Position numbers and translations under genes: made by a program. Shown one piece after another: positions 1-6,100 of a stretch of DNA of 6,482 nucleotides. The notes below the pieces were generated by a model that saw only the letters and a program-made list of their open reading frames with translations, made no database searches and was not told where the DNA came from. This stretch comes from Deltaproteobacteria bacterium (GTDB lineage: Bacteria > SAR324 > NAC60-12): the NCBI GenBank assembly GCA_002730365.1, contig PBZZ01000051.1, positions 12,861 to 19,342 of the forward strand, in the 5' to 3' direction. Within the stretch, counting starts at the first letter, position 1. Every line of letters begins with the position of its first letter.

Positions 1-7
1 AATATTT

Positions 8-169
8 ATGGATAATCAGTACAGTCGCGAGTACCAAGCATATCTGACTTATGCCTTACAGCGTTACCTGACCGAACACTGTGACTATAATGAGAAAGAT
101 GCTGAGATCAAAGTGATGCAGGATTTCGAAGAAGTAGAGCAAGAGGCACGAGAAGCTGGTTTCTTATGA
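8..169 (+). CDS. Small hypothetical protein, start uncertain (possibly 5'-partial)
   Basis: From the ATG at 8 the frame encodes 53 residues and ends in TGA at 167-169. The frame stays open to the left edge of the window, so this is either a complete small protein or the C-terminal end of a longer one. The seven bases before the ATG are too few to judge a ribosome binding site. The product is hydrophilic, rich in Tyr, Gln and Glu, and probably all helical. Its C-terminal half is very acidic (for example DFEEVEQEAREAG). No signal peptide, membrane segment or catalytic motif is visible, and I do not recognise the family. It points the same way as the 282-869 gene, about 110 bases downstream. That the frame is coding is inferred from its amino-acid composition only. 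Confidence 0.5.
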   Translation: MDNQYSREYQAYLTYALQRYLTEHCDYNEKDAEIKVMQDFEEVEQEAREAGFL

Positions 170-281
170 GAGCAATGTTTATTGGCAATTATCGGAAGCA
201 TCCAGCCGATGTGATTTTGGAAATAAGTAGAAAAGCCTTCTTGATTTGAGTTAGTGAGGTCAGTCTGAATTTCTCAAAAAT

Positions 282-869
282 ATGTCGAGTCCCCTCCACA
301 CCACTGTAGAAGAAAATCATTTAGCGATCCATGCTTTAGCGAAGTTTATGTGTACGAGTACAGTGAGTTCCTTCGGTTTGGTAAGCGGTTCACAAATCGC
401 CTACGTAGTGGTCCACGCAGATGAATATGCGATTCAGGCCAGCAGGCTAGTCAAGAACTCACAGGATTTTCAGAAAAGTCTTCAGCAGCATCTACAAAAA
501 CTATTGCAGGAGCAGGTCAATGTGATTTTGTTGAATCTGCAAAAGACGGAGCAGCAACCACCAAAATTCCTAAGATCCTTAGGGAGCCAAGTGACCGTGA
601 TTCCTTCACTAGAGCAGGACTCAGTCAATGCACAGGCCGAACGACTAAGTGAATACTTGGTGAGGCAGAGAGGTCTGAAACAGTTGGTCTTTACAGGTGG
701 CTGGAAAAACGCCTGCCTCAAGCACACGCTCCGCCGGACAGTGATGACAAAAGATCCATTTGAATTGGGGATCATGGATGAGATCCATCGTCCGGTTAGA
801 GGCGTCGTAAGATATGGTAAGCAAAGGCTTGAAGTCATGGTCACAGTGGACCACGACTTCGTGTTCTGA
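282..869 (+). CDS. Hypothetical protein, 195 aa, alpha/beta-like
   Basis: I do not recognise this protein. It is 195 residues long, soluble in appearance, with no signal peptide or membrane helix. The pattern alternates predicted strands and helices: strand-like YVVVHA (41-46), VNVILLNL (79-86), VTVIP (104-108) and LKQLVFTGG (132-140), with a Gln-rich helix at about 61-78. The segment from 132 to about 154, with GGWKNACLKHT around Cys145, loosely recalls the region around the nucleophilic cysteine in isochorismatase/nicotinamidase-type hydrolases. However, the N-terminal Asp-x-Gln and the catalytic Lys context of that family are not evident, so I do not assign it. The start at 282 is favoured because an in-frame TGA lies at 255-257 and no other ATG, GTG or TTG intervenes. 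No good Shine-Dalgarno sequence precedes it; the GAGG at 256-259 is too far upstream. It converges on the LapA-like gene, with stops 13 bases apart and no terminator hairpin between. Confidence 0.75.
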   Translation: MSSPLHTTVEENHLAIHALAKFMCTSTVSSFGLVSGSQIAYVVVHADEYAIQASRLVKNSQDFQKSLQQHLQKLLQEQVNVILLNLQKTEQQPPKFLRSLGSQVTVIPSLEQDSVNAQAERLSEYLVRQRGLKQLVFTGGWKNACLKHTLRRTVMTKDPFELGIMDEIHRPVRGVVRYGKQRLEVMVTVDHDFVF

Positions 870-882
870 GGTGTAGAGAGAA

Positions 883-1299
883 TCAGGCGGGTTCTGCGGT
901 CTTTTCCGGTAAGCGGTGTGGTTCCTCTGACCACTCCTTGTCATCGAGTAGGTATTGCATACGCTCAACGATTTGCTGTAGCTCGTGATTACGTTGCTCG
1001 AGAGACTGGTTCTTGTTGCGCTCCAGCAGGACCAGGCGCTTGAGGCGCTTGACTTCCATCACTTGGTTGCGGTGCAGGACTCTGAGCTGAGAGTGATAAG
1101 TGAAGAAGTAGGCCACACAGAAGAGGATGCCCAGCGCCAACGTTACAAAGATCGGTACAAAAATTGGGCGCTCGAACCGGAAATTCAGACCGAGTTCATC
1201 AAGATTGAATTGGATCACGATCGGATCTAGATTCTGGGTGATGAAAACGATACTCAGATAAAGAAATCCGGCGAAGAATACGAGCCAGAGATAGCGCAT
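883..1299 (-). CDS. LapA-domain (DUF1049) inner-membrane protein
   Basis: This 138-residue protein has the layout of the LapA/DUF1049 (YciS-like) family. A first membrane helix spans about residues 3-21, followed by the typical FITQNLDPIVIQFNL segment. A second helix spans about 46-67, and a charged, heptad-like cytoplasmic coiled coil runs from about 70 to 118, ending in a polar tail. In Escherichia coli LapA works with LapB at the inner membrane to control LpxC turnover and so lipopolysaccharide synthesis. Many distant DUF1049 proteins have no proven role, and no lapB-like gene is adjacent here, so the function should be read as family-level only. The ATG at 1299 is preceded by a perfect AAGGAGG (1302-1308), only two bases from the start codon, which is unusually close; no alternative downstream start exists nearby. 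A promoter-like element lies at 1403-1434. The gene is the only one on its strand until 1983. Confidence 0.85.
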   Translation of the reverse strand: MRYLWLVFFAGFLYLSIVFITQNLDPIVIQFNLDELGLNFRFERPIFVPIFVTLALGILFCVAYFFTYHSQLRVLHRNQVMEVKRLKRLVLLERNKNQSLEQRNHELQQIVERMQYLLDDKEWSEEPHRLPEKTAEPA

Positions 1300-1301
1300 A
1301 G

Positions 1302-1308
1302 CCTCCTT
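1302..1308 (-). promoter_or_regulatory. Shine-Dalgarno of the LapA-like gene, very short spacing
   Basis: Read on the minus strand this is AAGGAGG, a full match to the anti-Shine-Dalgarno core, followed by only CT before the ATG at 1299. Efficient spacing is normally about five to nine bases, so initiation may be sub-optimal. GGAG within it could also pair with CTCC at 1316-1319, across a nine-base loop. Confidence 0.7.
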
Positions 1309-1329
1309 GGTGCTGGGAGTAGTTTACAG

Positions 1330-1374
1330 TGGTGGTATTCACTTCCACCAGAGCTGACACTATGAGTGCTCTGG
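1330..1374 (-). promoter_or_regulatory. Two overlapping inverted repeats in the leader of the LapA-like gene
   Basis: On the minus-strand transcript, CCAGAGC (1374-1368) can pair with GCTCTGG (1354-1348) as a perfect 7-bp stem with a 13-base loop. TGGTGG (1350-1345) can pair with CCACCA (1335-1330) as a perfect 6-bp stem with a 9-base loop. The two stems share bases 1348-1350, so they cannot both form fully at once. This lies between the candidate promoter and the ribosome binding site. No poly-U run follows either stem, so neither resembles a terminator. A regulatory role is inference only. Confidence 0.3.
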
Positions 1375-1402
1375 GAACACCGAGCCGTCTCTGGAAATTA
1401 GG

Positions 1403-1434
1403 ATAATATCCCTTACTTTGTCGCCGAGTGTCAA
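1403..1434 (-). promoter_or_regulatory. Candidate sigma70-type promoter for the LapA-like gene
   Basis: On the minus strand a perfect TTGACA (-35) sits at 1434-1429. GATATT (1410-1405, 18-bp spacer, 4 of 6 matches to TATAAT) or TATTAT (1408-1403, 20-bp spacer) could serve as the -10 element. Transcription would start near 1396-1400 and give a leader of about 100 bases before the ATG at 1299. The position in a divergent intergenic gap supports the call; the spacer and -10 are imperfect. Confidence 0.45.
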
Positions 1435-1505
1435 GATCTTGGCAATACCAGATGTGAGTATGTAGGAGTTCTTCCAACTTTTTTGGATATTCAAGACGGA
1501 GAATA

Positions 1506-1982
1506 ATGAGAATTTGCAGAGCTCTCGTGCTCTTGATGGGTGTATTAGAGTTTTGTGCTGTATCCGTAGTTGCTGTGGAACTCTCGCTACTGGATGAGTC
1601 GCGTCAAACCTGTGATTCTCTGCGTCAAGGAGAAGGCTTTTCAGAATTACGCTCTGATCCGATGTGGAAGGACCTGCGCTTCCGCTACCAATTTGATGAC
1701 CAGACAGGCAACTGCGAATTTTCTGGTTTTGAACTACGCCTGGATTCCTGGCAACGTTCCCTGATGGACAACCTGCTGCAAGAAATCTCGGTGCATTATG
1801 GATCACACTTCAGCCCTGATTTCTGGAATCTGACCAATTGGGTTCAGGAAGAACAACCGATGAGTCGAATTCAGGTCTTTCGTAATCAGGAATTTTCCTT
1901 CTCCATCATCCCTGACGCACATGGTCACCCTGGTATATTACTCCAGTTCACGACCCTACCTGGTGAATTCCTTGATCAGTGA
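1506..1982 (+). CDS. Small exported hypothetical protein (signal peptide, two mature cysteines)
   Basis: This gene encodes 158 residues. The N-terminus is a clear Sec signal peptide: Arg-rich start (MRICRA), a hydrophobic core to about residue 23, and a likely signal peptidase I site after VVA (residue 23). The mature part is about 135 residues and contains just two cysteines, Cys36 and Cys70, which could form a disulphide in the periplasm. Other visible traits are FRYQFDD (59-65), an amphipathic helix at about 80-95, an aromatic HFSPDFWNLTNW stretch (101-112) and a C-terminal beta-rich part. There is no lipobox: the cysteines at 4 and 17 lie within the signal peptide. I do not recognise the family. 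The ATG at 1506 is supported by GGAG (1498-1501) four bases upstream. Its TGA abuts the stop of the opposing hydrolase gene. Confidence 0.8.
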   Translation: MRICRALVLLMGVLEFCAVSVVAVELSLLDESRQTCDSLRQGEGFSELRSDPMWKDLRFRYQFDDQTGNCEFSGFELRLDSWQRSLMDNLLQEISVHYGSHFSPDFWNLTNWVQEEQPMSRIQVFRNQEFSFSIIPDAHGHPGILLQFTTLPGEFLDQ

Positions 1983-2993
1983 TCATTGGGAGTCGAACTC
2001 CTCACAATCTCGCAGACCTTGAGCCTTCCCCCATTCGTACATGTATTCAGAGACCTGTAGCAGCGCCACAGGATCTCCCGGATTGATGTGGTCTCCCGGT
2101 AGCCAGAGATCAGACTTTGGTTCTGGCGCAGCATTCCAGAGTAGATCGTAGGAGGCTTGCGGGGCAAGGCGATCGTCACGACCATTGATGAAGTGGATGG
2201 GAGTATTCCGAATATTGGGTAGATAGACTTCCATCTCACCATATTCCAAGAACGTTGAAAGGAACCAGGCAAGACTACCGGCCAGCGCCCGTAATCCAAG
2301 ATCCTTACTCCAAGCAACCAGTCCTTCCGGTTCCGAAGGCATTTTGTAATGAATACGGCCTTGACGGACAAACTCACGGTTAAAGAGTCCTTCAAAATCT
2401 GTGAACGCATAAATCAGCAATAGTCCCGAAACGTTCTCATTCTCCAAGCTGGCAAGAGCAGCAGTGAAGGGAGCTCCAAAGCTACCTCCAGCTAGAACAA
2501 CTTGCTCTGTGAAGCGAGCATCTCCGTCTAGAGAGCCGTTGGTGTGACGTAGTAGCGCTTGTAAGGCACCAAGAGTATGGAGCATTTCCAGACGAATCAA
2601 CTCTCCTACACTCCACCACTCAGCAACCCCATAGCTCAGCCAGACCTGTTTGTTGACATACTCCCGAATCGGGTGCTCCATCGCCACAGTGTTGGCGGGA
2701 TCATTGAGGACATCACTTCTATCCAGCAGATTCTTGCCCTGCTGTACTCCGGTGAGTAGTATGGAAGTGTCACAACGCAGGCCTCTGGGATTCCCTCGAA
2801 ACCAAGCAATGGTTTTTCGTTCAGGGTCGCTGATAGATTGGATTTCCCACTGCTCGGTATCCAGTTCACGAACTTGCCAACGTGGGATTTCTTCGGGTCT
2901 GATGGGTTGACGAATTTGCTTCAGTTTCCAGTAGCTTAGTCCCAAAAAGGAAATTAGCCCCAGCAGCAATATCTTCCCAATCCAGCGCAGCAT
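1983..2993 (-). CDS. Membrane-anchored alpha/beta hydrolase
   Basis: A predicted serine hydrolase of the alpha/beta fold, 336 residues from the ATG at 2993. One N-terminal hydrophobic helix (about residues 4-22, between Arg3 and a Lys/Arg-rich stretch) should act as a signal anchor and place the catalytic domain in the periplasm. The nucleophile elbow is GGSFG with Ser171, the acid is Asp274 in GRDDRLAP, and the base is His302 in PGDHI, in the canonical order. The substrate cannot be read from sequence; an esterase or peptidase role is possible. The frame also opens at a TTG at 3032, adding 13 residues, but no Shine-Dalgarno precedes it. The ATG has a weak GGA six bases upstream and puts the basic residues directly before the membrane helix, so it is preferred. 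The gene lies downstream of the CHAT gene on the same strand and ends stop-to-stop with the opposing exported-protein gene. Confidence 0.88.
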   Translation of the reverse strand: MLRWIGKILLLGLISFLGLSYWKLKQIRQPIRPEEIPRWQVRELDTEQWEIQSISDPERKTIAWFRGNPRGLRCDTSILLTGVQQGKNLLDRSDVLNDPANTVAMEHPIREYVNKQVWLSYGVAEWWSVGELIRLEMLHTLGALQALLRHTNGSLDGDARFTEQVVLAGGSFGAPFTAALASLENENVSGLLLIYAFTDFEGLFNREFVRQGRIHYKMPSEPEGLVAWSKDLGLRALAGSLAWFLSTFLEYGEMEVYLPNIRNTPIHFINGRDDRLAPQASYDLLWNAAPEPKSDLWLPGDHINPGDPVALLQVSEYMYEWGKAQGLRDCEEFDSQ

Positions 2994-3153
2994 TACGATT
3001 CCAAGTGATGAGTGAGCGATGCCTTCAGACAATCACTGGATTGCCTGTTTCCAGCAACATTTTGAGCAAGTTTTTGGCCTTTTGTCGCAGGATGTATGAC
3101 CTGTAGAAGATGATGGCAGGAGTCTGAGGAAGCCAACTAGGAGGAGAGAGAGA

Positions 3154-3176
3154 CAGGGAGTAAATGGATCTCCCTG
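3154..3176 (-). terminator. Possible weak terminator after the TPR-CHAT gene
   Basis: CAGGGAG and CTCCCTG form a perfect 7-bp stem with a 9-base loop, beginning about 14 bases beyond the TAG stop of the CHAT gene. On the minus strand the stem is followed by a pyrimidine run (TCTCTCTCTCCTCC) rather than a clean U tract, so intrinsic termination may be partial or absent. The rest of the gap 2994-3189 shows no convincing promoter for the hydrolase, which leaves read-through from the CHAT gene possible. Confidence 0.35.
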
Positions 3177-3189
3177 CTAGAGTGATGAG

Positions 3190-6100
3190 CTATTCGCGAC
3201 GACCGACCATAGCGAAAGCACCCCAATAGAAGGGGCTGCTCCAGCGGAAGTCCTCGACCATTTCAAGTCGGGCCTCTCGCATGGCTTCCCGTGGGGGAAT
3301 ACCATCCAGATATTTGTCGTAGAACTTGGTCATCAGCAGCTGAGTACCATCGTCAGAGACTTCCCAAAAGGAATTGATTACTGAGTCAACACCAGCTTCC
3401 TGAAAGGAGCGGCGTAGACCATAGACTCCTTCACCTTCATGAATCTCACCGAGGCCCGTCTCACAAGCGGATAGAATGACAAGACGAGTACCAGTCAAGT
3501 TTAGGCTGAGCACCTCCATCGCAGTCAAAACTCCGTCATTGTCCGTATCGATTTCACCTAACAGTGGAGCATTCGGATTCAACCCGGCGAAGGCTAAGCC
3601 AGCGCGTAACAAGGGATTATCTGCTGGAGGTGGGATTGGATTTTGACTACCACGCTGCATGCCCATGATGCGCTTGGCCAGACGTTCCTGTTCTTTCAGA
3701 AAAAAACCATGAGTCGCAATGTGAAGAATTTCAGGAACCTTCTCAGCGTTGTAACTACGTAACTCTTTCTCTTCAGCAGCAGCCCGAGTAACAAAGGTTG
3801 TGCTACGCTCCTTTTCGCCCACAACTTCTTCAATCACTTCACCTTCCTTCTCAGCGCCAGGAAGAGGACTGAAGTTTAGTCCACGCAGACCGTTACCCAT
3901 GCGAATGCCAGAGTTTACCGTTGCTGAGCGCTTACTGGAAACAACCATACGAGCTTCTGGAGAGTTGCTGATCTCATCGGAATCATAGTCTGGGCCCGCA
4001 ATGATAAGTACATCGCCTTCGGCAGGTTCCAGCGGATCGATGACCAAATCTCGAGCAGAACTGATTAACCGCAGGTTCAGGGTCTCAATCAGGTACTGGT
4101 CCTCAAAATCAACCAATGCGTCAAAGGGCAACACATTCAGCACGCTGTCTGGGATCAGGAAGATCGAATCTTTGTCTTCCAGGAATTCAGTGATTGGGTC
4201 CCAGAGGGGCTCATAGAGTTCCTGGGCAATCGGTTTGACATCGTCCTCAATGACAGTCACGTCCATCATGTAGTCACGCAACTCAATGATCATGTCTTTG
4301 AATGGCTCCAGTTCTTCGTAATTGTAGAAGTAGAGTTCACTATCATTCAGGATGATGACACAGAGTGACCACTCATCGTTTTCATCACGGTAGGCGAAAA
4401 AATCGACCAACGCGTGTTCCTCACCGACAGCATCAAGCACATCTTCAACACTGACCTGCTGAATTGCCTGCCGAAAGACAGTGCTTGATTCTCCTAGACG
4501 TAGTTGAAGGCTGTTGACTTTATTTTCGAGATCGTTGATCAACTGAGGAAAGTTATTGCGAGTTTCCGGAGTGGGGCCAGAGAGCGTCAAGGCAGCCAAC
4601 TCCTTGCGAGCAGCGGTTAACTCTTCCGTGATAACTTGCAACTCTGGAGAGTCTGCCATCTGAACTACTTGCTGAGTTTCACTGGTAATCTTCAGTAGTA
4701 GTCCCTTGCGCCGGAGGCTGATATCAAAAATATCTCGAGCAGTACGTTCATCATCTAATTCAATTAGCAATCGGATGTAAGCATCTAACTCAGGACGATA
4801 GAGATTGATATAGGACTGACGAGTATTGTCACCAGCTACCCAGAGGATTCGGTTCAGAAATTCGTTACGCCGCTGATAGCCCAACTGCCGTGTTTCATAG
4901 GCATCATCCAGGTCTCCCATCTCCTGTTGGAGATTAGCCAGATTATTCAAAGTTTCGAAGGTATAAGGATGTAATTCTCCAAGGACCTGGCCCTGTAGCT
5001 CAAGTGTTTCCTGGAAAAGTTCTAAAGCCTCGTCTTCACGACCTTGTTCAGCGTAGAGCACGGCGAGATCATTCATACTACGCAGCACATCTTCATGTTC
5101 CTGCCCTCCGAATAGTTCAGTACGCAGTTCAAGGGCGCGAATCAGAGTTTCTTCTGCTTGATCTAGTTCGCCAAGTTGTGTTTGAACTCGGCCACTATTG
5201 TTAAGCGCCTTGAGTGTATCCTGGTGCTTTTCATCGTAGAGTTCCTTCCAAATTTCGTAAGCTTCGAGAAAATTGGTTTCTGCTTGTTCCGGTTTTTGGT
5301 CTATCAGGTAGAGGTAGGCCAGGTTGTTAATGCTGGCAACCGTGTTTGGATGAGTTGGACCGAAGACCTTCTTGTTAAGCTCAATGACTTGCTGATAGGT
5401 ACGCTCCGCTCGGCTGAAGTCCCCCTGTGCTTCGTAGAGCATGGCAATGTTGTTGTTGAGCGCCAGTGAGGTTGGGTGCTCTGTGCCTTGTTCCACTTGG
5501 GAAAGTGCCAGTGCTTTCTGGTAGAGTGGTTCTGCTTCGTCATAGAGTCCTTGGCTTTCCAGGACAAGAGCCAAGTTGTTCATGACAGAGATGGTCTGAG
5601 GTGCGCCTTCACCAAGTGCAGCGCCCATTGCTTGCAGTGCCTGCCGATAGGTGGCTTCAGATTGCTGCAACTGGCCAAGTCGACGGTAAATGCCAGCCAG
5701 ATTGTTCAGATCACCTGCTGTGTTTGGATGAGCATCACCAAGAATTTGTTGGTCGATTTCGTACACTTCTTGGTAATAGCGAAGGGATGCAACAAAGTTG
5801 TTGGTATTTTCGTAGAGTTGAGCAAGATGACTTTTTGCGTCGATGACTAGTGGATCTGCAATTCCAAGTAGTTGCTCTGCTGTTGCGATCACTTCCAGGA
5901 ACATTGGCTCTGCTTCATTGGGACGTCCCAACTGTCGATACAACTCTGCCAATCGTTCCTTGGTCTCCAGTGTCTGCGTCTCCTCAGGTCCCTGAACCTT
6001 CGTGCGTAGGGCGTAACTCTGCTCCAGTGGTTCTAGAGCAGGACGTAATTTGCCTTGGCGCTGATAGAGCTGCGCTAGGTCTTCCAAGACATTGATTGTG

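Noticed and set aside
846..858. Small inverted repeat CACGA/TCGTG at the end of the 195-aa gene, considered as a terminator
   Set aside because: The loop would be only two bases, the stem lies inside coding sequence, and no U tract follows.
482..968. Minus-strand open frames of 107 and 150 codons overlapping the 195-aa gene
   Set aside because: They overlap both the 282-869 gene and the end of the LapA-like gene, and the translations are low-complexity in character with no recognisable domain; they are shadows of the sense frames.
1402..1410. Plus-strand GATAAT as a -10 element for the exported-protein gene
   Set aside because: No -35-like hexamer lies at suitable distance, and the same bases are part of the minus-strand candidate promoter. 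TTGGCA at 1439-1444 also lacks a good -10 at 16-18 bases.
1199..1806. Minus-strand open frames crossing the divergent control region and the exported-protein gene
   Set aside because: The opposing frame has a clear signal peptide and a good ribosome binding site, while these frames have neither and span promoter-like sequence.
3164..3229. Plus-strand ATG preceded by a purine-rich AGGGAG, 21 codons
   Set aside because: The product is short and runs antisense into the C-terminus of the CHAT gene. The purine run is more simply the complement of the pyrimidine tract after the hairpin.
4855..6095. Several plus-strand open frames of 60-124 codons opposite the TPR region
   Set aside because: They lie wholly antisense to a firmly identified coding sequence, lack ribosome binding sites, and are explained by the repetitive codon pattern of the TPR array.
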